In this document: positions 1 through 6,367 of the stretch, piece by piece
How the letters are laid out: the number at the start of each line of letters is the position of its first letter
Numbering within the stretch: the stretch's first letter is position 1
Origin: Commensalibacter papalotli
GTDB lineage: Bacteria > Pseudomonadota > Alphaproteobacteria > Acetobacterales > Acetobacteraceae
Reading direction: 5' to 3'
Length of the DNA: 15,107 nucleotides
Assembly: GCF_947179115.1 (NCBI RefSeq)
Contig: NZ_CAMXCI010000011.1
Span: forward strand, 1 to 15,107
Translations under genes and position numbers: made by a program
Notes under the pieces: generated by a model
The model's database searches: none
Seen by the model: only the letters and a program-made list of their open reading frames with translations
Told to the model about the DNA's origin: nothing

Positions 1-189
1 TGTAAATGAACGTCCTCTGATTTGCATAGCGCTGATATTAAAAAGCCCATGTTTAAAACCAAGCACTTTTTCTGGATCCCAGTTGAGGGTCAATGTCGTC
101 ATACCCTCATAAGCAGCACCCTGTTTGATACCACCATATGGGTTCCCCCAAACTTCATTAACATCAACCGCAGTAAAGGTAATACTATA
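1..189 (-). pseudogene. 5'-truncated OprB-family carbohydrate porin, runs off the left edge
   Basis: Read on the minus strand, 178 down to 1 is an open frame whose product contains VWGNPYGGIKQGA, YEGMTTLTLNWDPEK and GLFNISAMQIRGRS. These are typical of the early barrel region of OprB-type carbohydrate-selective outer-membrane porins, which admit sugars and are abundant in acetic acid bacteria. The frame has no signal peptide and no start: an in-frame TAA lies at 190-192, only a few bases beyond the ftrD stop, and the first Met is well inside the homologous part. The signal peptide and the usual N-terminal segment are therefore missing, and the gene looks cut by the arrival or rearrangement of the ftr block. 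Its base composition is visibly richer in G+C than the adjacent genes. The 3' part is outside the window, so the rest may be intact. Family assignment is from remembered motif similarity only. Confidence 0.72.
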
Positions 190-197
190 TTATATAT

Positions 198-1562
198 TTA
201 CCATCCCCAAAACATAAACCACCAAGCAGCTAAAATAGGTATTAGAGAAAAACAAAATAAACAAAACGATAATATAAATTGATAAATATTATTAGTAATT
301 TTTCTTAAAATTTTATAACCTAAATAAAGGCTCCAAAGACCGGCTCCAATTAAAATAATTGCTCTTGCGTTCTTTATCCACCCCAAAATAATACCATCAT
401 ATTGTAATAATTTCACACTTGTTGCAGTAAGCCCAAGAAATAAACCTGCTGCAGCCAAAGGTATAAGAGCTTGTGATATATAAAGATAAAGATTAGGTTT
501 TCGTAAAAAACGACCTAATAGTTTGTAAATAATTGTTAAACCAAATCCAAATATAAGTCCTGAACCAAGAATATAAAAAGTAACGCAAAAACCATCTAAC
601 CAATTAAAACTATCATTATTATCAGGATAATTTGTTAAAATCCACCAAGGGGCTGTGGCATTAAGCGGCCAAAAAATATTGTGATTAATTAACCAATTTG
701 CTAATAATTGTTTTAATTGTACAAACCAAGGTGAAACTGTCCACGTAAATGCACCTATAGCGACACCAATCATACCAAAAAGCAAAAGTCGTGTTTGCCA
801 AATATTACCTTTTTCACCACCATAAACAATAATCTCTTCATTGACAGATCTTGACTGTAAACTAATTGCATCTCGATACCCAGCACAACGTCCACACATA
901 TGACAAGATGAAACACCATGTAATTGTCGAATATTAATCATCGGCGGACAATGTGGATTACTTAATTGCTCACCATGATAATTAGCCCATTTTTTGGTAT
1001 TACTTTTAAAAGAAATTGGTGATAAGCGTGATAAAAGATTAAAAACACCATTAACAGGACATAAATATCGACACCAAACGCGATTTTCTTTTCCATAAAA
1101 AAAACCAACAATTATGGCACCTATTGTTGAACCTCCCAAGATTAATAATGCAGCTTGAGCATAATCATAAACACTAATCAATTGTCCATAAAGGGTTGTT
1201 AAAATAAAAGCAATAGCAGGCCAACCTTTCCATTTAATCCAACGTGGTATTGTTTTATTTTTACCAAACTTTTTTGACGTCCACTCAGTTAGTGCACCTT
1301 CTGGACAAAAAACTCCACACCAAACTCTTCCCATAACTAACATTGAAAGAATAACAAAGGGCCACCAAATTCCCCAAAAAATAAATTGGGCAAATAAAAC
1401 GAGATTACTTAAAATATGTGCATGTCGTGGTGGTAAATCCATAAACGTAGGAATGATTAAAAGAACAAGATACAAACCAACAATCCCCCACTGGGTAATT
1501 TGTATTATTCCTTTATGGCGTTGCATTGCAACGCCTAATTTATGAAGTATTTTACTTATCAT
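198..1562 (-). CDS. ftrD: FtrD, membrane polyferredoxin of the ferrous iron uptake system (454 aa)
   Basis: This is an integral membrane 4Fe-4S protein related to NosR/FixG-type polyferredoxins. Visible cysteine clusters are C82/C86 (CGVFCP), C164/C168 (CRYLCP), C205 and C220/C223/C226 (CHMCGRC), set among several hydrophobic segments (about 25-40, 55-78, 115-155, 258-278, 325-347, 364-384, 398-416, 427-450). In Bordetella FtrABCD this protein is thought to accept or dispose of the electron released when Fe(II) is oxidised for transport by the FTR1 permease; that role is known from the family, not shown here. The ATG at 1562 is preceded by an AAGGG ribosome site, and 33 bases separate it from ftrC upstream. 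It is the last gene of the operon and ends a few bases from the truncated porin. I see no hairpin terminator after it. Confidence 0.88.
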   Translation of the reverse strand: MISKILHKLGVAMQRHKGIIQITQWGIVGLYLVLLIIPTFMDLPPRHAHILSNLVLFAQFIFWGIWWPFVILSMLVMGRVWCGVFCPEGALTEWTSKKFGKNKTIPRWIKWKGWPAIAFILTTLYGQLISVYDYAQAALLILGGSTIGAIIVGFFYGKENRVWCRYLCPVNGVFNLLSRLSPISFKSNTKKWANYHGEQLSNPHCPPMINIRQLHGVSSCHMCGRCAGYRDAISLQSRSVNEEIIVYGGEKGNIWQTRLLLFGMIGVAIGAFTWTVSPWFVQLKQLLANWLINHNIFWPLNATAPWWILTNYPDNNDSFNWLDGFCVTFYILGSGLIFGFGLTIIYKLLGRFLRKPNLYLYISQALIPLAAAGLFLGLTATSVKLLQYDGIILGWIKNARAIILIGAGLWSLYLGYKILRKITNNIYQFILSFCLFCFSLIPILAAWWFMFWGW

Positions 1563-1595
1563 TTAAACCCTTATGTAGCCTCAATTTAGTTCATA

Positions 1596-2432
1596 TCAAT
1601 GCGTAGTTTTATTTTTAAATCGGATTTTACAAAATAAAATTGCAAGAATCCAATAAATAGCGAGAACCATAACTTGCATTAAAGATGGTTCTGCATGGTA
1701 ACCTGTTAAACCTGTTAAGGTACTATTATCTGGAATCAACCACGCACTACTCCATAAATAATCATCCATAAAGCTATAAAGCCAGTCAGGAAGGTTATAA
1801 GCAGATATTTGAGCAGCAGCTTTATCAAAAGCACTAATCATTAATCCACCACCAATTAAGAGTAGTAAAAACTCACTTATAAGGAAAAACCATTTCCAAG
1901 AAATGATTTTCGAAGATTTTTGTAAAAGCCAGAATGTTAACAAAGCAAGAACAAAACCAAGAACACCACCTAAAATAAAAAGTCCTAAAGAAGATCCTTG
2001 TTGTTGAACTCCGATACCTGCAAGAAAAACAACTGTTTCTGAACCTTCTCGCGCTACAGCTAACATTGCTAAAATAAGTATTCCTAATCCACTTCCTGTT
2101 TTTGTTAGACTGTCAGCGGCCTCTTGTTCAAGATGCTTTTTCATACCTCGTCCATGACGGTGCATCCATATTACCATTTGTAAAATTAATAAAGATGCAA
2201 CAAACATCATTCCTGTGAAAAACCATTCTCCACCCGCACCCGCAAACCAATTACTTGCTACCCAAAAAGTAATAGCAAGTAAACCAGCAAGCGCTAGACC
2301 TAATCCAGTACCTATCCAAAGTTGTTTAGTTAATGACAACAAATTTTCTCGTCTTAACCAAGCATACAAGATACCTATAACGAGTAAAGCCTCGACACTT
2401 TCACGCCATACGATAAATAAAGGCGCACCCAT
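1596..2432 (-). CDS. ftrC: FtrC, FTR1-family iron permease (278 aa)
   Basis: FTR1/EfeU-type permease that carries iron across the inner membrane after it has been oxidised by a periplasmic partner. Two RExxE iron-binding motifs are visible in membrane helices: R10-E-S-V-E14 and R128-E-G-S-E132. An acidic loop (E102, E104) and the C-terminal segment around TGYHAEPSLMQ (about 244-254) also fit the family. Hydrophobic helices lie at about 4-25, 37-59, 69-90, 115-141, 150-170, 180-202 and 250-268, the usual seven-helix layout and length. The start at 2432 follows AGGAG, which overlaps the ftrB stop codon; nine bases separate the genes, so translational coupling is likely. Context with a cupredoxin and a P19 protein makes this the FtrC/FetM-like type rather than EfeU. 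Confidence 0.93.
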   Translation of the reverse strand: MGAPLFIVWRESVEALLVIGILYAWLRRENLLSLTKQLWIGTGLGLALAGLLAITFWVASNWFAGAGGEWFFTGMMFVASLLILQMVIWMHRHGRGMKKHLEQEAADSLTKTGSGLGILILAMLAVAREGSETVVFLAGIGVQQQGSSLGLFILGGVLGFVLALLTFWLLQKSSKIISWKWFFLISEFLLLLIGGGLMISAFDKAAAQISAYNLPDWLYSFMDDYLWSSAWLIPDNSTLTGLTGYHAEPSLMQVMVLAIYWILAILFCKIRFKNKTTH

Positions 2433-2441
2433 ATAAAACTC

Positions 2442-2771
2442 CTATTTGGAAATAATACTAAAACCTTGCATATTCATATGAAATTCATCAATAAACTGAT
2501 ACTTTCCTGGTTTAAGAGGATGAATAACCACAAATGATGTAACACCTGGTCCAAGAACTTTTTCGACACGAAGTGATAAATTTTCGAATTCAGCAGGTCC
2601 TTTTCCTGTATTTTTAATTGTTATTTTAATACGCTGATTTGCAGATACTTCAATTGATGATGGTGTAAATACACCATCAGCGATAGATACATCATAATTT
2701 TGTAATGACGCTGCAAAAGATGATATTGGTAAAAATACAAATAAAAATAAAATAGCCCATAATATTTTCAT
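2442..2771 (-). CDS. ftrB: FtrB, periplasmic cupredoxin-like protein (109 aa)
   Basis: Small exported protein with a signal peptide (about 1-20, ending SSFA before A21) followed by a single cupredoxin_1-like beta domain. Family-typical stretches are PAEFENLSLRVEKVLGPG (59-76) and the metal-site end FIDEFHMNMQG (93-103). Candidate metal ligands are E61, H84, H98, M99 and M101; there is no cysteine in the mature protein, so this is not a classical blue-copper site. In Bordetella, FtrB is proposed to oxidise Fe(II) delivered by FtrA before FtrC transports it. A ribosome site AGGAT lies ahead of the ATG at 2771. The gap to ftrA is 108 bases of AT-rich sequence with no obvious terminator, so I place it in the same operon. 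Confidence 0.87.
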   Translation of the reverse strand: MKILWAILFLFVFLPISSFAASLQNYDVSIADGVFTPSSIEVSANQRIKITIKNTGKGPAEFENLSLRVEKVLGPGVTSFVVIHPLKPGKYQFIDEFHMNMQGFSIISK

Positions 2772-2879
2772 ACTAAATATCCTAAAATTTACTTATAATT
2801 ATTTAATAAAAAATATTAAACAAACTAAAATAAAATAGTAAATTAACTAATTATTTAATTTTTTATTAGAATATTAGAA

Positions 2880-3413
2880 TTAATATCCGCCTTTTTTACC
2901 TGTTCCAGCATAAGTAAAATCATACTCTGTTACACAACTTTTAAACCAAGGTGCAACACCAGTTTCCTTATCAACATGTCTACCAAACATTGTTTCGCGA
3001 GATGGCGGCAAAATTGTAAGTTTTAAATGGTATTTACCTGCTCCTAACATTTTAATGTTTTCACCATAATGTGGGCCATCATTAGCAACCATTGGATGTA
3101 AAATACCATTTAATTTTTTTGTATCTCCTGTTTTAGTAAGCTCGTAGGATACTTGTAAATATGGCATCCAACTCCCTTCAGGGAATCCATTTTTATTATC
3201 CGCAGTTGCATGAATATCAGATTCAAGATGTACATCAGATTGTGCTGCAGGTAACATCACCCCTTCTGGTTCCATTTCAATAGGTTGAAGATAAACAGCT
3301 GCTATTTCCATATTACCACAAGTTTGAGGTTTACCGATTGGGTATTCCACTGCAAAAGCAGGACTTGATAATATTAAAGCACAACTAGCCAAAAGATATT
3401 TTTTTATACGCAT
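2880..3413 (-). CDS. ftrA: FtrA, P19/Tp34-family periplasmic iron-binding protein (177 aa)
   Basis: Periplasmic metal-binding protein of the P19 (Campylobacter), FetP (E. coli) and Tp34 family. It binds copper and iron and hands Fe(II) to the FTR1 permease system. The N-terminus is a clear signal peptide (RIKK, hydrophobic core, SPAFA before V22). The mature part starts YPIGKPQTCGNMEIAAVYLQ and contains the family's Met- and His-rich sites: E46/M47, H62, H68, M83 in SWMPYL, H106, H115 and H146, plus a C-terminal cysteine pair candidate C32/C160. The full length of about 175 residues is normal. The ATG at 3413 has AAGGA seven bases upstream. It is the first gene of the operon, directly behind a Fur-box-like site (3494-3508), so it should be expressed under iron limitation. 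Confidence 0.93.
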   Translation of the reverse strand: MRIKKYLLASCALILSSPAFAVEYPIGKPQTCGNMEIAAVYLQPIEMEPEGVMLPAAQSDVHLESDIHATADNKNGFPEGSWMPYLQVSYELTKTGDTKKLNGILHPMVANDGPHYGENIKMLGAGKYHLKLTILPPSRETMFGRHVDKETGVAPWFKSCVTEYDFTYAGTGKKGGY

Positions 3414-3481
3414 AATTATTTCCTTTTCATGTAACTTTTAGAATAAATAGATTTAGATAAACATTTTTTATTAATATTAAC

Positions 3482-3509
3482 TATATATGACAATGCGAAT
3501 CATTAGCAA
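3482..3509 (-). promoter_or_regulatory. Predicted sigma70 promoter of ftrABCD
   Basis: On the minus strand TTGCTA (3509-3504) and TATATA (3487-3482) are separated by 16 bases. This would give a transcript start near 3475 and a leader of about 60 bases before ftrA. The Fur-box-like palindrome covers the -35 and half of the spacer, the geometry expected for repression by blocking polymerase. The call rests on spacing and partial consensus match only. Confidence 0.5.
3494..3508. promoter_or_regulatory. Fur-box-like operator upstream of ftrA
   Basis: TGCGAAT-C-ATTAGCA is a 7-1-7 inverted repeat with one mismatched pair, the layout of the classical Fur box half-sites (TGATAAT-N-ATTATCA). It overlaps the predicted ftr promoter, 80-95 bases upstream of the ftrA start. 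Iron repression by Fur is the expected regulation of this operon in related systems. In alphaproteobacteria Irr or RirA boxes are alternatives, so the identity of the regulator is inferred. Confidence 0.6.
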
Positions 3510-3655
3510 CTTTTGATTTTGATTTTGAAAGTATATTTTTAATTAGGAATGGGCTGTAATTGTTGGAATGGAAACAAATTAATTTTAATAGAGCTAAGTA
3601 TGATTTTTACGCTCATCATATAAATGGCATGATGATCTTATAAGCGATAAATTGA

Positions 3656-3980
3656 TGGTAATGATAAAACAACCTCTTTTTCAAAAACACTATAAATCAT
3701 GAAGAAAGAGAATATTCTTTCTAATTCTTTGTTTCATGAAACAAAGAAATATATGGAAAAGAACGGCTTTTTCCAGTCTTTCCATATAGCAAGAAATATA
3801 GTTAAAGAATATGAGGTAATGTGCTGGATTAAGAAAGGCTTAGGGTTTGAAGGGAAGTAGACTATAAACGAAAAATCAATCTTATAAATCTACTCAAATT
3901 AAACAATCTTGTTATTTGCTAAATTACCCAACCATATTAATAATTGCAGCATCTTTATCTATTCGTAACAAGTCAAAAAA
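3656..3980 (+). repeat. Left arm of a 325-bp inverted repeat
   Basis: This stretch is the reverse complement of 5716-6040, equal in length, with about ten substitutions and no gap (about 97% identity by eye). Together the arms enclose the glycosyltransferase gene at 4100-5476 with 1735 bases of unique sequence between them. The arm contains a short open frame resembling an IS6-type transposase C-terminus, then about 120 bases of AT-rich sequence without a gene. On the outer side the similarity fades into indels rather than stopping at a clean IS end, and no flanking target duplication is visible. Confidence 0.93.
3699..3860 (+). pseudogene. Decayed IS6-like transposase C-terminal fragment (left copy)
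   Basis: The 53-codon open frame beginning MKKENILSNSLFHETKKYME includes FFQSFHIARN and YEVMCWIKKG. This recalls the end of IS6-family transposases, where a GFKSFHTAR-like stretch is followed by a GYEVMHMIRKGQ-like end. The DDE catalytic core is absent and the EQDH region that should lie between the two parts is missing, so this cannot be an active enzyme. The whole fragment lies inside the 325-bp repeat. The frame could alternatively be chance coding similarity, since it rests on a short stretch. Confidence 0.42.
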
Positions 3981-4099
3981 TAAATATGACACTATAAAAT
4001 TAAAAAATTTACGAATTATTAAATTTATACTAAATAAAAGAAAAAAATGGGTAAGCTATGCGATAGCTATTGCAACAAAAAACATAAGAAGAATAAATA
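3861..4099. other. Non-coding leader between the repeat relic and the GT47-type gene
   Basis: AT-rich sequence whose first 120 bases belong to the left repeat arm and the rest is unique. A perfect small inverted repeat, AGCTAT-GCG-ATAGCT (4054-4068), lies 32 bases before the next gene and could be a leader hairpin or operator. A TATACT at 4026-4031 would serve as a -10, but no convincing -35 is in place. The open frames here have no family features. Confidence 0.35.
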
Positions 4100-5476
4100 A
4101 TGCCGATTATTACGCACTTTGGGACAGTATTATGTTTATCTGAACATGGTAATATAGAACAAAAAAAAATAGAAGACTGCAATGAATTTAATATAATTAG
4201 ACATTATTTTAAAAAAGATAAAATATTTTTTTTAAATATTGGTAGTTTTGATTATCAAATTACAAAACAAGGCCTTTATAATCTCTCACAAAATAATTTA
4301 TTTTTATCAAGTAGCAATGACTTAACGACGGTTACATGCGATAGAGAGAAAGCTCTTGACTGGGAAAATTATTATATTATTCCTGATGAAAACTATGAAA
4401 CCGAATTATCAAAATTTTTTACAAATAGAGCCCTCAAAGAATATCAATTCTGTTATACTTCAAACGTTTTAGCAACGTTAGATAATTTAAAAAAAATCTT
4501 TCCCAATTCTGAATATTTAAAAAGAAAAAACAATTTAATTACTAGATCTAATATATTTAATACAGAAAATAAAGTTATAATCAACTGTAATTTACACCAT
4601 ATGTTTGAAACAGAATGGTTACAAGAAATTATTCCTTTTCTTGATAAATATGAACATTTAGAAATAAATAATGCATCAACAATTAAAAATAAAAATTTAA
4701 TTATAATAGATAGCCTAATAAATGAACAAAAATTAGATTTTTATAAAACTTTATATTATAATAATAACAATATTTTACTTGTACATTTAAGTGATGAAGC
4801 TTTTAAAGATGAATATAGATGTTATGAATATTGCAATACTGTATGGAGAAATTTATGGAATCCAATTCTCGCTAGTTATAAAAATGTAAATTTTTTTCCT
4901 CTAGGTTATAAAGCTGGATTTAAAAGAGATATTAATAATATTAAAACCAAACATAAAAAATATACATGGTTTTTTGCTGGAGACATAAAAAAAACAAATC
5001 GTCAAATTATGTATGATAATATGAAAAATATAGATGGCGGATATTATCATTTAACATCATATTTTAATAGTGTTGATGCTTTAGGGGTTAAAGAATATAG
5101 AGAGTATATGGAAAATTCTATATTCATTCCTTGCCCCGCAGGCTTTGTACATTTAGATTCTTTCCGAATATATGAATCTCTCGAAGCTGGTTGTATACCT
5201 ATAGTAGAAAATGGCAGAGGGCTTAATTGTTTTACTCCATATTTAGGAAAAAATCCTATTCCTTTTATTGATAATTGGAATAATGTACATAAACTCATAA
5301 AAAATATAATTGATGAAGGAAAAGTTGAGCAGTTAATGCAAGAATGTTCTGAGTGGTGGAATAATTATAAAATAAATATAAGCAATAAAATAAAAGAGGA
5401 CTTTAACAATATTAATATTACAAATATTAACGGTTCTGGGTTCTGCGATTTAGATATTACAAAATTTATTGAATAA
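4100..5476 (+). CDS. Exostosin-like (GT47-type) glycosyltransferase with an N-terminal accessory domain (458 aa)
   Basis: Cytoplasmic or peripheral glycosyltransferase, no signal peptide or membrane helix. The C-terminal half carries the exostosin signature: FFPLGYKAGF (265-274), YTWFFAGDIKKTNR (288-301), then SIFIPCPAG (340-348), SFRIYESLEAGCIPIVE (354-370) with R356, E359 and the GCIP turn that forms the nucleotide-sugar site in GT-B enzymes. Residues 1-96 form a separate beta-rich module containing NLSQNNLFLS and RE-KALDWENYYI (61-94), which resembles the C-terminal module of the glycosyltransferase at 6368-7927. The donor and acceptor sugars cannot be read from sequence. Start 4100 is chosen because the ITHFGTVLCL opening looks like the native N-terminus; the ribosome site is a weak AAGAAGAA. 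The gene is very AT-rich, alone on its strand, and enclosed by 325-bp inverted repeats. Confidence 0.82.
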   Translation: MPIITHFGTVLCLSEHGNIEQKKIEDCNEFNIIRHYFKKDKIFFLNIGSFDYQITKQGLYNLSQNNLFLSSSNDLTTVTCDREKALDWENYYIIPDENYETELSKFFTNRALKEYQFCYTSNVLATLDNLKKIFPNSEYLKRKNNLITRSNIFNTENKVIINCNLHHMFETEWLQEIIPFLDKYEHLEINNASTIKNKNLIIIDSLINEQKLDFYKTLYYNNNNILLVHLSDEAFKDEYRCYEYCNTVWRNLWNPILASYKNVNFFPLGYKAGFKRDINNIKTKHKKYTWFFAGDIKKTNRQIMYDNMKNIDGGYYHLTSYFNSVDALGVKEYREYMENSIFIPCPAGFVHLDSFRIYESLEAGCIPIVENGRGLNCFTPYLGKNPIPFIDNWNNVHKLIKNIIDEGKVEQLMQECSEWWNNYKINISNKIKEDFNNINITNINGSGFCDLDITKFIE

Positions 5477-5715
5477 TCCTTTATCAAACAATATCTGTAA
5501 ATTTTACTCTTTGTAAGCTTGCAGTTTTTTTTCGAAACAGTTTATTTTATTATTTTTTGAAACATAACTAACACTAAGAAGGTTTGTCGCGAATAGGTAA
5601 TTAAGTTGTGAAGAAGTATAAAATTGAATGCTTTATCTGTTCCGATATGGATTAGTGTAAATAATCTATCACCTTTTAAAAGCTTGCCTAAAGAAACGTT
5701 GAGTAACCTTGACGT
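5477..5715. other. Unique non-coding tail between the GT47-type gene and the right repeat arm
   Basis: About 240 bases with no plausible gene. A run of eight T after TGTAAGCTTGCAG (about 5512-5532) looks vaguely like a terminator tail, but the stem is six pairs with a wobble and no loop, so I do not call it. This stretch lies inside the potential inversion segment. Confidence 0.3.
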
Positions 5716-6040
5716 TTTTTTGACTTGTTACGAATAGATAAAGATGCTGTAATTATTAATATGGTTGGGTAATTTAGCAAATGACAAGATTGTTTAATTT
5801 GAGTAGATTTATAAGGTTGATTTGTGGTTTATAGTCTACTTCCCTTCAAACCGTAAGCCTTTCTTAATCCATTACATTACCTCATATTCTTTAACTATAT
5901 TTCTTGCTGTATGGAAAGACTGGAAACAGCCGTTCTTTTCCATATATTTCTTTGTTTCATGAAACAAAGAATTAGAAAGAATATTCTCTTTCTTCATGAT
6001 TTATAGTGTTTTTGAAAAAGAGGTTGTTTTATCATTACCA
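5716..6040 (-). repeat. Right arm of the 325-bp inverted repeat
   Basis: Mirror copy of 3656-3980 (paired positions add to 9696 throughout, so there is no net insertion or deletion). Substitutions cluster in the middle, including the TAA that ends the transposase-like frame early in this copy. Unlike the left arm, this arm continues outward into sequence that ends at an IS6-like terminal repeat (6179-6195). This arm is therefore probably closer to the original element, and the left arm a duplicated part of it. Confidence 0.93.
5872..5997 (-). pseudogene. Decayed IS6-like transposase C-terminal fragment (right copy)
   Basis: Same frame as the left copy but stopped after 41 codons, because TGC in the left copy corresponds to TAA here. 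The part with CFQSFHTARN is slightly closer to the IS6-type ending than the left copy (T where the left has I). Upstream on the same strand, about 6041-6100, a broken reading (LLQKSL, stop, NDK) also resembles part of such a transposase, which supports decay of one longer gene. The assignment is tentative. Confidence 0.42.
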
Positions 6041-6178
6041 ATACAGGTTGATGTAAAGAGCTTATCGTTTTAAAGGCTTTTCTGAAGAAGTGTTGCTATG
6101 CATTCTAACAAGCACAGTGTCTATTCCCAATTATAAATATTTCATTCATATTTGTGAAAAAATTAAACTCTATTCTCT

Positions 6179-6195
6179 AACTTTGCAACAGGATC
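6179..6195 (-). mobile_element. IS6-like terminal inverted repeat (relic)
   Basis: Read on the minus strand this is GATCCTGTTGCAAAGTT, which matches the recalled IS6-family end (GGTTCTGTTGCAAAGTT-like) at about 15 of 17 positions. It faces the transposase remnant at 5872-5997, as the 5' end of such an element would. Only about 310 bases separate it from the transposase end, whereas a whole element is about 800, so a large internal deletion is implied. The partner end is not evident. Confidence 0.5.
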
Positions 6196-6285
6196 TTTTT
6201 ACTTTAATATATATGATTTGCGCTTTATACAGAATCACTTAGACTACGCGTAATGTTTATTTGATAGCAAAAAGATTTGAGAAAA

Positions 6286-6341
6286 ATAAATTAATGTTAT
6301 TCAACCATAACTGAACAATTATTTTCATAACATTAATTTAT
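6286..6341 (-). terminator. Candidate hairpin terminator after the GT2/GT92-like gene
   Basis: Fifteen-base perfect arms, ATAAATTAATGTTAT (6286-6300) and its complement (6327-6341), with a 26-base loop. The hairpin begins 27 bases beyond the stop of the gene ending at 6368. On the minus strand the stem is followed by a T-rich run (TTTTTCTC). The stem has only one G-C pair, so strength is doubtful; it could also be a protein binding site. Confidence 0.4.
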
Positions 6342-6367
6342 ATAAATTTAAATTTTTATAATATTTT

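Noticed and set aside
4070..4077. TTGCAACA, eight bases shared with the IS6-like end at 6179-6195
   Set aside because: Too short to count, lies outside the repeated arm and too far from the transposase stop for an IS6 element.
3916..4143. 75-codon open frame on the plus strand ahead of the GT47-type gene
   Set aside because: It crosses the end of the inverted repeat, overlaps the real gene out of frame and has no motif.
5512..5532. T-run after TGTAAGCTTGCAG as a terminator for the GT47-type gene
   Set aside because: Stem has no loop and needs a wobble pair.
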